Below are positions 45,300 to 56,312 of a stretch of DNA of 64,000 nucleotides, piece after piece (position 1 is the first letter of the stretch; the number at the start of each line of letters is the position of its first letter). The stretch spans positions 168,955,001 through 169,019,000 of the forward strand of contig JASDFA010000016.1 of the NCBI GenBank assembly GCA_035772735.1, in the 5' to 3' direction. The position numbers were made by a program, and so were the translations under genes. The DNA is from Datura wrightii (Eukaryota; Streptophyta; Magnoliopsida; Solanales; Solanaceae). Below the pieces are notes generated by a model. It worked only from the letters and a program-made list of their open reading frames with translations. It was not told the DNA's origin and did not search any database.

Positions 45300-46486
45300 G
45301 GATGCTAGGGCATAGAATCTGTTCTGGCGCTAACCGCCAGCTGCACTGGTAGATTCCCCCTGATGTGTTGAGCGAGGGGGTGGGGCTACTAAACTAGAAG
45401 ATGGGCCACAGCCCCCAACTAGATTCTGTCTCGCTGCTGGACAATCTCTAAGCATGTGTTCGGGTTGCCCACACCCAAAACACACACCCGAACCTACCAA
45501 GCACTGGCCTGTATGCCCTCGACCACACCTACATCAAGCTGGACCACTTGAATCTGCGGGCTTGCTGTTCTGACCCCCTCGAGCCTGACGCTCTCCCTCT
45601 CTGATCATGCCTAGGCCGAAATGGAACACTCAAGGCTGATGAAGCTGGGGTGGATGATCTCTTGTGGGTCTACTTATGGTGCCCACCGCCGGACCTCTGC
45701 TGGGAAAATCTGTGGTCCTCAGTCCTGGCCTTCTTGGCCTCACTCTCTCTCGAATGTGCCGCCTCCATCTGCTGGGCGTACAACACCATCCTAGGGAATT
45801 CCATATCCTGATCGAGTATAGCAATCCTTCATTCTTTATCCAAGTAACCTGCTATCCCATGTAAAAACCTTCTCACTCGCGCCCTCCAATCATCCACTAA
45901 CTCAAGAGCATACTTCGATAGGCGAGTGAACTCATGGGAATACTCTAGTACTGTCATCCTCCCTTTCTTCAGATTTACGAACTCAGCTGCCTTTAGCTCC
46001 CTCATCTCCCAAGGGAAGAACCAATCAAGGAATGCAACCTGAAACTCCTCCCAAGTGACCGGACCTGCTCCGGCGACGGAACCAGATATGCGCAACCCCC
46101 TTCAACTGGTAGAAAGCCAGCTCTGCACACTCAACACTACTCACCCTCATAACCTAGGTGATCTTGACGATCTAATCAATGAAGTCATGTGGGTCCTCAC
46201 CTACCTTCGACCCCAAGTACTCTAGTGAGTTCATCCTCAAGAAGTCTCTGACTCGAGCCGTCGTTGCATTGCCATTCTACGGAACATGCACAACAGCTTA
46301 CTGATTGACCTGAGCGGTCAAAGCTTGCGCAAGCATCTAGATAGCAGCCCAGAACTCAGCATGAGCGGCTGGCTCCGGTGCCTGAGGCTCCTAAACCGGT
46401 GGGACCTACTGATTCCCACGACCCATGCCATTCTCATGGCCTTCACCGTCTCCATTTCTCCTTCCATTCATCCTTCGAGGAGCCAT
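45300..46486 (-). pseudogene. gag: Tekay gag
   Basis: ATG at 46486 (MAPRRMNGRRNGDGEGHEN). Gag core TWEEFQVAFLDWFFPWEMRE and LEYSHEFTRLSKYALELVDD (46060-45890). A CCHC knuckle CFGCGQPEHMLRDC lies at 45485-45444, preceded by a second Cys/His cluster. Several in-frame stops and a frame change near 45820. Tek-3 carries a second copy of this gag region. Confidence 0.85.
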
Positions 46487-46673
46487 GTTTCTGCAATCGC
46501 GAATAAAATGAATAGAGGGGTAGAAAGACTCTTCATCGCACAACATAGATCATGCAATATGGGAACATTTCCTAGAATGTTTCATAGACTCTTCGACATA
46601 AGCGTGGCACGCTTCACACCTATGAAAAAGACTCTACTTAATGCGCCTTTCAGACTCCCTAGGACACTCCAAA

Positions 46674-46691
46674 CCTATTTCTTAGATACCA
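46674..46691 (-). other. PBS of Tek-5 (initiator-Met type)
   Basis: Minus strand TTGGTATCTAAG... begins four bases after the LTR end. TGGTATCAGAGC is the usual iMet PBS of Tekay/Del; the last part is degenerate. Confidence 0.6.
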
Positions 46692-46695
46692 AGTT

Positions 46696-49242
46696 TGTCA
46701 CAACCCGAGAGGGGACCTGGATCGTAGACACAGGACAAGGAACCCCGAGGGACCCCAAGTCAACCCATGGCATAAGAATTCACTAACTCATTCAATAAAC
46801 ATGAAGGAAACATAAATATAAACTCAGTGGAAGTCTAACTTAACATAACAACAGAATGAACATGTGAAGATGAATACATATCTAAGTCTAATAAGCCTCT
46901 AATCTGGACGAGCTGATGGGACAACACCCCAACTAGCTCGGAAATACTGAAATTGAAAATACGCTCAAAATAATTGAAAGTCTAGTCCTTGGAGGATGAG
47001 GAATCACCAAGAAAGCAAATGCTAACTCTGATAGGCAGCTACGAACGGGGCTAAACCTGAGAACCCAATCCTACATCATGAAATGATGCATCATAGGAAG
47101 TATGCGGTCAGTACGTGAAATGTACCGAGTATTTAAGGTAAGTAAAACAGCTAGAGCAATAGTAGTCTTTCAAAACAAGTTATACATATATGGTATCCCT
47201 TAAGGGTAAGAAAAGATCACAAGCATTTACCATAAAATCATTCTTACTTAATAAATGGTCATGCATGGCTTGAGAACGTCATGACTAAATCAAATGACTC
47301 AAGGCTAAATCATAACATTTATATTAAAAGCTGAACAATGAGTCAAACCTTGCTTTTTAAACATGCATGCATAAGATAATCATCATGAGTAATGGATATG
47401 CAAATTCAAATGATATAGACAATGGGAGACTCGTCACTTAACCGACATACCACGATAGAGCTTACGTGGTCCCAACTATCACACTCAAGTGGGTAGAGCT
47501 GTCCATAACTTTGCCAGGGCGATGGATGATACCATGTATCGATATCAAGCTCAAAGGGACAATCGGGCTGGGATAACTCACAAGGGAGGTCCCAATTATA
47601 TAATAGAATCAACCTACGTTGGCGCGTAGTTCTGGGGCATAAGGTAATCGACCCTTAACCCACTTGGTGCTAGACTCTTCTCCCAAAACATGCAATGCTC
47701 TACAACGTATAAATACGAAGCTCAACATCGTCTAGTGACGAAGCTCAACATGAAGGCCTGCATAAACTCAACATCGTATTAAATGAAGTTCAACATTGCC
47801 TATTGAAAAAGCTCATTATGAAATCATGCATGCATTAGACATCATATAAATATGAAGCTCGACAATGTCATCTCGACAAAGCTTAGAATAGAATCATTCT
47901 TAAACTCAACATCATATGTAATGAAGCCTAATGCCGACATACATCTCAATTATAAATTCATGCATATGAGAAGCTTTACTATGACACATACCACATGCTC
48001 AAGAATAGGGGGAGACTTTTCTCCAAAATCATGTGGTAAAGGTACTTTAGAAATATCACTTCATTATCATCAACATAGAGACCTCGCCCAAAATCTTATC
48101 TTGCTTGGACCCAATCAATTCATTATAAAACATTATAATTTGGGATATGTCACTCCAAAACAAGTAATAAAATCAATTCAAGAGAAATCATCATCCATAC
48201 TCCACATTGGGCACTACCCAAAGCTTCATTATACGCGGGTCAATTCAAACCTCTTTGAAAACATGATCAAAATCATGGGTAAGTTTGGAAACATGCTTTT
48301 CATCATCTATTCCATCATCATCACATTCTATTAGGATCTCCCACACATGGGCGTAGATTCAATTTTTATAAAATAATTTTGTAAAAGAAATTAAGTTAGA
48401 ATTCGTCCAAGCTCGATAAATCATCAATATCAACTCAATCAATCATACCCATGAGTAAAAATATAAGAATCATGCAATTGAATGAAAACTCATACTTGAT
48501 CACCTCAAATAAATCACAAATTGATAGGGAATGGGCATGGGTGTGGAAGAAAGCACCCACTCATAGCCTTACATACCTGGGAATGAAGAATCGTAACTCT
48601 TCCTAATTGCCTAGCTGAGATTTCCCTTGAAAACCTTGAATTTCTCATCACTTTCTTCCCTTCAAGTTCTCACCCTTGCATGCATGAAGAAAATGGCCTA
48701 GATGGGTCTTTCTCAGCTTAAAACCCTCTATTACGAGCTTAAAATGACGTAGTATAGGCCTTTAGAACTTAGGAATTACGGAAAAGCCCTTACTAAAACT
48801 GCTGAAAATAACTGTTAGGGGGTCCTAACGGAAGACCTGATGACTCGTTACTAGGGCACACAATCCGTTGGTTCACCCATCAAGCACACTGCCTCATCAT
48901 TCATGAAAATTCAACTGGCTTGGTGACGGCCCTCCTAACGGGTCGTTAGGACTGACGACGACTGGTACCACTTGTCAGGTACACTGGATAAGCTTCACTA
49001 TCTTTCTCGAAGAACACCCCACGAATGACATGATGACTCGTGGTGACTGACCACGAGTTTTTACATCGCCCATGAGGACCCCGAGTCCTCCATTATCCCA
49101 GGTCTTTCCCACGAGTCACTTGACGACTCGTTTGGCCTCTTCACGAGTCGTTAAGTGACCCTTTCTGCAACTGCTGCAACATTTTTCTAGTTTTCTCTTG
49201 ATTCACTTCTGGGTCCAATTCTTGAATTCCCGAGGTATAACA
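46696..49242 (-). repeat. 5' LTR of Tek-5 (2547 bp)
   Basis: Element orientation: starts TGTTATACCTCGGG at 49242, ends CGGGTTGTGACA at 46696. With the gag-pol next to it, it fixes the orientation of all Tekay solo LTRs in the window. U3 holds clustered ACGACTCGT-type words (48840-49160). Confidence 0.9.
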
Positions 49243-51007
49243 AAAATCTTAGATAATAGTTTGTTGGAATTTTTTTATAGGTCTTTGAAAAATAGCACCA
49301 AAGTTGTAGTAGACTCGGTAGCTGGACAAGCAATGATGAGTCAAACCTGGGAAAAGCTGCCACCATTTTTTACAGAGTGACTAAGACAAATAGGGCCTGG
49401 CATACGAGGGAGGCTGATGCAGTGGCAGGCACATAAGTTGTAGGTTTGACAGCAGACCAATGAAGAAAAGAAGAAGAGCGCGACTAGGAGTTGGCTTGTA
49501 TGCGCACATCATTGGACTTTCTTACAAAGCATATTATGGGAGCTGGAGCCAAACAGGTCAATGTAGTGGGTACTCAAGGAAGGGAGCCAGGAGGTGATCA
49601 CTGTGATTCTGAGGAGGAGGCCAATATCTTGGATAGCCAGTTGGCGGGTTTCTAAACAAACGCCCAAGCGTCTAGACAAGACAATTGGTGCCAAGGTTTT
49701 GGAAATCAAGGTCGGAACCAGTATAGAGACAATTACAATAGAAATGGGTTCAGAGACAGGAGCCGAGGTCGTGAGCGCGAAGGAGATTGGAGGCAAAATG
49801 ATGGATACCACAATGACCAGGGTGTATTCTATATTCCTCCCAATGCACAAGAAGGGGAGGCTGGGCAATCAAAGTTGGAAAGCATGATAGCTGAGATGTT
49901 GAAGAAGGTCAGGCCCACTAATGATCAGCTGAAGAAGATCCGAGGTGACTTGTCAACTATGGGTCAGAAAGTGGAATCACATGCTACCACCATCAAGCAG
50001 ATTGAATATCAACTTGGGCAACTATCAACATCAATGAACCCTATATAAAAGGGTACACTACCTAAAAACACTATCCAAAATCCAAAGAACGATGCACATT
50101 GTATGGCGGTGATGACTAGGAGTGGTAAAACCACAGTTGACCCCCCCGTTTCCAGTTGAAGTTGAGCGGAACAAAGAGAGAATAATGGAGGATGATGATA
50201 CAAGTGCTGAGAGAGAGAATGGTGAGTTGCAAGCGATAGGTGAGAAGGAACCTAACATGGATCAAGGGGAAACACAAGTGCATAAAGCTATTCCACGAAC
50301 ACCACCACCATTTCCCCAAAGGATGAAGAAAAAGGTGGAGAATGGTAAGTTCTAGAAATTCCTTTCAATGCTTAAGCAACTATCTATGAATATATCATTG
50401 GTCGAAGCATTAGAGCATATGCCAGGATATGCAAAGTTTATGAAGGACCTGGTGACGAAGAAGGGATCAGTGAGCTATGAGCCTGTTGATAATGTGCATC
50501 ACTGCAGTGCCATAGCTACAAGGGTCTTAGCATAGAAAAAGGAAAACCCTGGTGTCTTCACTATACCATGTATTATTGGAAATGTCGAGTTTGCAAGGGC
50601 AATCTGTGATCTGGGAGCTAGCATAAATCTGATGCCCTTGGCTGTGTTTGAGAAATTAGGATTGGGAGCCCCCACGCCAACCAACATGCAGCTACTGATG
50701 GCCAACAGAACAGTTAAGAAGCCGGTGGGCATCCTGATCAATGTGCTTTTCAAGGTAGATAAATTTATATTCCCAACAGACTTTGTGATTTTGGTTTGCG
50801 AGGTTGATTATGAGGTCCCCATCATTTTGGGGTGACCATTCCTTGTGACCGGAAGAGCTCTAATAGATGTGGAAGATGGCCTATTGAAGTTTAGGCTGAA
50901 TCAAGAAGAGGTCACATTCAACATCAGCAAGACAATGAAGCAACCGAAGGAATTTTGTGTGATCTCAACACTGGAGGATGAGTATGAATCACTTGAAGAA
51001 TTTTGAT
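49243..51007 (+). pseudogene. gag: Ath-6 gag-protease, 5' truncated by Tek-5
   Basis: The frame enters in mid-gag (KILDNSLLEFFYRSLKNSTK), aligned with Ath-7 gag (FLLDILYRSLNNSTKAI) and Ath-5. It continues with a Gln-rich linker, MAVMTRSGKTTVD (50103-50140), then the protease with ICDLGASINLMPLAVF (50604-50650) and DYEVPIILG followed by a stop codon where Arg is expected (50834-50836). It ends LEEF at 51007. Several stops and frame changes. No RT follows. The missing 5' third should lie beyond the Tek-5 insertion. Confidence 0.85.
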
Positions 51008-51024
51008 AGTCAAGAGATTTGGGC

Positions 51025-51153
51025 CGTGCCGCGACATTAAATCAAGCACTTCTTGGGAGGCAAACCAAGTGGTAGATTGGTGAAGTCCGAGTAACCAGGC
51101 TACCTCTGTCGTGCCGTGATGTTAAATCAAGCGCTTCTTGGGAGGCAACCCAA
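51025..51153 (+). repeat. Tandem junction motifs of Ath-6
   Basis: Two copies, 51025-51068 and 51109-51153, start 84 bp apart, both in the form CGTGCCG.GA..TTAAATCAA...CTTCTTGGGAGGCAA. Ath-7 has the same tandem arrangement. Confidence 0.85.
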
Positions 51154-51686
51154 GTTATTGAACTAATGTATTCTTAGTGGGAAAATTAAAACAGGAGGTT
51201 GAAACATCAGTTGCTATGGCTCTCAATAGGACCCGTGATGAGATCCTACGAGCCGTAGTAGCAGTCGTGGTGAGGTTCAGAAAAAACTAATCACAAGCTC
51301 TAACCTACAATTCACCCTATGGATCGTACCTTGATGGTACAAGTCGTAGGATGCATTCGTAGGTCACCAGGTAAGTTTACTTCAACAGGGTTGCACATGA
51401 GTCCAAGGGACGAGCAGTAGGTACTTCCTACGACTCGTGGTACGAGTTGTGACGGGTTAAAACTTGCAATCTTACCCGACTTGGCCCAAATTCTTTTAAA
51501 ATTTTCCCTCACCTATTTAAACCCCATAAACACCCTTTCCCACATTTAAACACTCAAAAGCACGACTCACACCCACTTCTCCTACCCGTAACTCAACACC
51601 ACTGAAGAAAATCAACCCCAAATCTTGCTCGACCCAAGTTCTGAAAACCCTATTCAGTCATTCACAATTGATGAAGCATCAATCAA
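51154..51686 (+). promoter_or_regulatory. Internal LTR-like region and leader exon upstream of PTPD
   Basis: Contains ACGACTCGT/ACGAGTTGT-type words (51250-51455) like those in the LTR of the same subfamily (54890-55320), then CCTATTTAAACCCC (51512-51525, TATA-like), then a C-rich leader ending ATCAA|GTAAGT at 51687. The arrangement looks like a promoter and first exon. Confidence 0.45.
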
Positions 51687-52375
51687 GTAAGTTTTTGGTG
51701 TTAAACATTGTTAAGAGTCGTATAATGAGATTGATGATGTCAAAACCCCTGTGAGTCAGTCACTAGGCTCGAAACTTGATTTTGAAAATATACAATGATT
51801 AGGGTGTCATATAATGTGTTTCGTAGACTAAAGAAATGCTAAATTCTTGATGAACTGAGGTTTTGAAGTTTAATGAGTTACAGGTAGTAGGTCAGAAAGG
51901 GAGGAATGGGCTTGGGTTAAGTTGAGTCAATGATATGCCTGGACCTGGGGAGAAATCTGAGTACCTTGAAAATTGAAAAAGAACCCTTGCAAATTGAGAA
52001 AAGAAAATTTTGAAGGGGTATGAAGCACAGTACGGACCGTTAGATGCCACTACGAGTCATACTGAGCACTCGTACCACCAAACTGAACATGGCCATAGAA
52101 AAATGTCCTTCTTACGACTCGAGGAATCGACCTACAGGTAGTACCATGAGTCGTGGAAAATTCGAAAAATAGCAATGTCGTGCTTCATTAGATGACTCGT
52201 AGTATAGATTGTACCTTTATGCTGCGGTCGCAAAGATAAATGTTGCAACTCTGGGACTTCTCATGAGTTGTACCTTCATAGTACGACTCGTATTGACAAC
52301 CCATGATGAAATTCAGAATATCTCCTTTCTAATTCTTCTTTTTCAAAAATGGAATGCTAACTTCTTTCTCTACAG
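51687..52375 (+). other. Candidate intron before the PTPD ORF
   Basis: Donor GTAAGTTTTT at 51687, acceptor CTTCTTTCTCTACAG ending at 52375, followed by GTACA and the ATG. 689 bp, no long ORF. The Ath-5 donor is 707 bp before its PTPD ATG. The Ath-6 LTR leader also has a GTAAGT donor (55575), so the acceptor could be used from there instead. Confidence 0.5.
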
Positions 52376-52380
52376 GTACA

Positions 52381-53638
52381 ATGGCATATAAACGCAAGGC
52401 AGACAAAACAAAAGCCCAAAGGAGACTGATTAATGAACCAACTTACTAGGAGTCTGACAAGGCAGGATACTCACCTAGTGGTTCAATTGAGGAGTATCAA
52501 GTAGACACCTCGGACACCAATGGAACTAGAACCACTAGGGAGAGAGAAAAGGCCCAAGCTGAAGCAACCACTACATTTGCTCAAGCTCCCCAGTCTGAGG
52601 AGGGAGTTAGAGAGGAACAACAAAAGTTAGGAAGTGACTCCAATGTTGAAGAAGGGTCAATGGAGACCCAAAGTGGAGAAGAAAATGGCAGTGAAGAGTC
52701 AGAGGAGGAAGACTCTTGTTGTTGCACAAGAGCAGACCCCACCCAGGGCAAGCCGTACAATCTGGTGGAGGGTGCTAGGAGCTAAAGAAATTTATGAGCA
52801 AGGCATCTCTCTCACTAGCAAGAATAATCCAAGGAGAAGCATCCAAGAAGAACCCCGGATCCTCACAACCTCACTGAACGAAGTTGAGGAGATGAAACGA
52901 ATTTTAACCTTATATGGTTTTGAGTGGATGGCCAAGACTCCAACAAAGTACATAGAAGAAATAGTTCGGGAGTTCTATGCCAACTACTTGGACACCATGG
53001 AGGTAAAGGCAAAGGAAGGGTAGAAGATAAAATACCAGCCTCGTCTTGAGAGTGTTATGGTCCGAGGTCGAGAAGTTGATACATCCGAGCAGACCGTTGC
53101 TCGATTATTGTATGGCCCACAGTTCGTGCCTACCAAGATGATGCCAGAGTATGATTACAGTGTGGAGGCAATGAAGCAGATTAGATCCCTGGGTATGATG
53201 GAGCGACAAAGGCAGCTACAATGGCTAGTAGGGGTGATTGCTGAGAACAAAATTGAAGCTGAATGGGTCACAAGTGGATAGCAGGTGACCAAGAATTCAC
53301 TGAACTTCATTGCAAAAGCCTGCTGGACACTTGTATGCCATTGTTTAGCATCTACGGTCAATGACAACACACTGAGTGCTTATAGAGCAGCTTTGGTTGC
53401 ATCCCTCATGTCTTGTTACCCCATCAATAATCCGAGGATCATAGAGGATGAGATACAAGACTGGGCGGTAGGAGTAAGTACTACTATCCCATTCCTGAGT
53501 GTTGTTTTCAGATTATGTATGGAGGAAGAAGTTCCACGAGGTGATGAGTGGTTGATTGGAAGCCAAAGGATTGTAGAAACAGGCCTATATCGGTATTGTG
53601 TTGAAGATCTAGAACTTGCCTGGTTGGTCTTTGCATAG
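52381..53638 (+). pseudogene. PTPD ORF of Ath-6
   Basis: ATG at 52381 (MAYKRKADKTKAQRR), a basic start followed by an acidic Ser/Glu-rich region with stops (first at 52448-52450). The PTPD domain follows in another frame: GFEWMAKTPTKYIEEIVREFYANYLD (52917-52994), VMVRGREVDTSEQTVARLL, then NDNTLSAYRAALVASLMSCY and IIEDEIQDWA (53360-53465), ending LAWLVFA at 53638. Stops at 53021 and 53279 interrupt it. It shares VREFYAN with Ath-5 but is otherwise diverged, so it is a different subfamily. Function unknown. Confidence 0.72.
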
Positions 53639-54711
53639 GCTAAAGTTGGTTGATTAGGATATGATCATAGGCCATTTTTTTGTTTAATTCACTTTTAGCC
53701 TATATTACCCTACCAACAGTTTCATGAATGTTGATCCTAAGTTTGAGCCTTATAGACCATTATTTCTTTGATTTACCGATTAACCATACACATTTTTTTG
53801 TAATGAATCTGTTTTGGCCCTGGTCCTTTCTTGAAATTGTGAACCTCAACATAAGAAATATGCTTAAGTTGAGGATGTCAAGAATAGGGGTGCGTAGAAT
53901 GTGGGAACAGAAGAAAGGAAAAGAAAAGAAAAGAAAAAAGTAATGGTGAAGAATGAAGTGTGGTGAGATGATGAAAAGAAGAGATCAAAAAAGCTGAAAA
54001 TTTTGAAAAAGAAAGCCTAAGGAAATTTGAAAATGTTGAAAAAAGTTGAAAACTCACCACATCCATGCAAATGTGTATAAAAAGGAGAGAAAGGGAAGAA
54101 AAGGGAATGAAAGAATAAAATGGTGAAATAGGTTGATGGTGTAGCCAATGTATGTAGTGACAAGGAAGGAGTAATCACTTATAAAATCTTTCATCTTTAC
54201 CATGTCCAGCCCTAAGCCTACATTACAAGCCATATCAAGTCCTATAGTGATCCTAACCCAACCATCTGATAAACCAAAGAAGAGAAAATAAGGGCAAGCC
54301 TATGGTATCTGACACATAATACTTGTAACTTCTTTGTGAGAGTGATTGCCTTACTTGTTTAGTCCCATATTACATTTGACATCTCATATCTGAGTGGGGA
54401 CTTCATTTGTGTGAGGGTACATGGATTATGTTTGCTTGTACCATTAGTCTGTGTGAAAAATATTGGTGATGACTTGATTGCCTGTTGATAGATGAATTAC
54501 ATGTTTTGATCCCTTTTTATAATGTTTTGAGGTTTCTTATAATACATTAGCTGATGTTGTTCCATGAGAAATGGTCAATAGAGTTTGTATAGAAAGAGAA
54601 AGTTTGTTTGAGTATTGGCTGTAGTATCTTAAGTGTATTTTCTAGTTGAGCATCGTGTTTTAGTTTTTTTTCTTTACCTGAGGACATGCAAATGTCATAA
54701 GTTGAGAGTGT
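53639..54711 (+). other. Ath-6 3' noncoding region
   Basis: Purine-rich stretch at 53900-54120 (GAAAAGAAAAG...) and a polypurine-like AAGTTGAGAGTGT directly before the LTR at 54712. No gene. Confidence 0.6.
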
Positions 54712-56312
54712 TGATATGTTGTCGATTTACAGCACTATCGACGCTCAAAACTAAGAAAATAACATGGACTTAGGTCTGTTTATATGGATATAAGGCACTT
54801 TTCCTTTGGTTGCCGGATAAATTAGTGTTGAATATGAAAATTGCAAAACAAAGCCTTAAAGATGAAAAATATGCTCAGATTGCAAACCACAGTACGAGTC
54901 GTAGGCAGGACCTACGAGTTGTACTGATGGTCGTGAAAAGCCACAGAAGGCTAAGTAGAAGAGATGCAATGTACGAGTCTCAATACAGGTCGTACCAAGC
55001 TAATACGAGTCATGGTGATGAAATTGTTACAAGATCCAAAAAAATTGCATAACGTGCTGACTCCTGCCATGGAAAGACAGTACGACTCGTGGGAAGAAGG
55101 TATGAGTCGTACCATGACGTTCGTGATAAACTTCAGAAGATTTCCAATGTTTTAGAATCAAACCACGGGAGCTTAATACAGGTCATATGATGGAGGTACG
55201 AATCATACCAGGATCGAACACTTAGCAAAAATTCATCCAACAATGCAAGGTACAGCAGGAAGCTACAAGTCGTAAGAAGCTGCTGTGGATCGTAACATGG
55301 CCCATGACGACTACGACACCAAATATGGAAATTCATCCAGTTAGCATAGGAAAAGGATTCTTGTGTCTGTATAAATATGTTTTAAGTTATATTTTTCTAG
55401 AGACAAACGTAGACAAGGAAGAAAGACATGAAAAGACAAGTAGAGAAGAGATTGTAAGGGAATTGAGTTGATTCAACTTGTGATCAACCTTTTCTTGAAT
55501 TTATCTTGTTCTTGCTACGTGTTCTTCAAGATTTTGCTGAGTAATTAAAGGAAGTGTTTTTCTCATTCATTCTTGTAAGTATTGATTTATGTTTCTTAAT
55601 AATGAATACAATTAACAAACTTACAACTATGAGAGGCTAAAACCTCCATAGTTAGGGTTGTGGGAACCATGGTGGATTAACAAGCAAGGCTTACACAAAT
55701 TGATCTTAAAACCAATACAAATGCTTATATGTATTCTCTTCATGTATAAACATTTCTTAATGGTGCGCAATATTAGGACTTGCCCGAATTCTCTGCTTGC
55801 TTTGGTCGAAGAGGTAGAGATTAGGAAAAGAGAATTACAACAGAGCCTTGATTTTGATAATTATTGTATTAACTTGAGTTGTGGTTGCAGAATAGTTAAA
55901 TCTGGAACTTAGTGAAAACAGATAGTTTTAAACCGCTCATGAGACTTGGTCGAGTGATTGAGTATAGTCATTCAATAGGGACTGGTCGGTCGTTTGAATG
56001 AACCTAAGTTATCAGTTCTATAAGTATTGGTGATAATCACGAGTGTATACCCAAAGCAGTTATGAACCCATGGGGAACACAAACCCTAGTTATCCTTTAA
56101 TATTGACTCAACATCAAAATTTTGATACTTGTTTTTATTATAGATTTCTTTTAGAATCCCCCTATTTTGAAGTAACTACCTCATAAGTTCAATTCCCAGC
56201 TATAATCCAGTTCTCCCTATTCCCAGTGGGTTCGACCCCAAACTATAGTTGGGTTCTTTATTGACAATGTCTGCTTCTCACCTCAATAAAAGGTGTGGTT
56301 TGAGCGTTATCA
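54712..56312 (+). repeat. 3' LTR of Ath-6 (1601 bp)
   Basis: Starts TGATATGTTGTCGATTTACA and ends TGAGCGTTATCA. Homologous to Ath-4 and Ath-7 LTRs. It holds ACGAGTCGTA and ACGACTCGTG words (54890-55110) and CCCAGTGGGTTCGACCCC near the end. Confidence 0.9.
55370..55580 (+). promoter_or_regulatory. Ath-6 LTR TATA box and leader splice donor
   Basis: TATAAATA at 55370-55377 and TCTTGTAAGTATTG (GTAAGT 55575-55580). Confidence 0.55.

Larger units (their letters stand above)
43384..49242 (-). mobile_element. Tek-5: Tekay/Del-like element, 5' two thirds
   Basis: 5' LTR (49242-46696), iMet-type PBS, gag, protease, RT and RNase H down to 43384, where the Ath-5 LTR cuts the frame at the start of integrase. 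The remaining integrase, chromodomain and 3' LTR are not in the window. On the right the LTR start abuts an Athila gag frame (Ath-6) with flanking AAAAT, so Tek-5 was inserted into Ath-6. Confidence 0.88.
49243..56312 (+). mobile_element. Ath-6: Athila-like gag-protease + PTPD element
   Basis: Plus-strand order: truncated gag-protease, two tandem junction motifs (51025-51153), LTR-word-rich internal region with a candidate intron (51687-52375), PTPD ORF (52381-53638), 3' noncoding, 3' LTR (54712-56312). No RT, RNase H or integrase. It was inserted in the Tekay LTR Tek-6 (right flank ATAGA). Confidence 0.88.

Noticed and set aside
54890..55320. ACGACTCGT clusters as a CRISPR-like or satellite array
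   Set aside because: Spacing is irregular, the words are degenerate, and they are confined to LTRs and one internal region of a plant genome.
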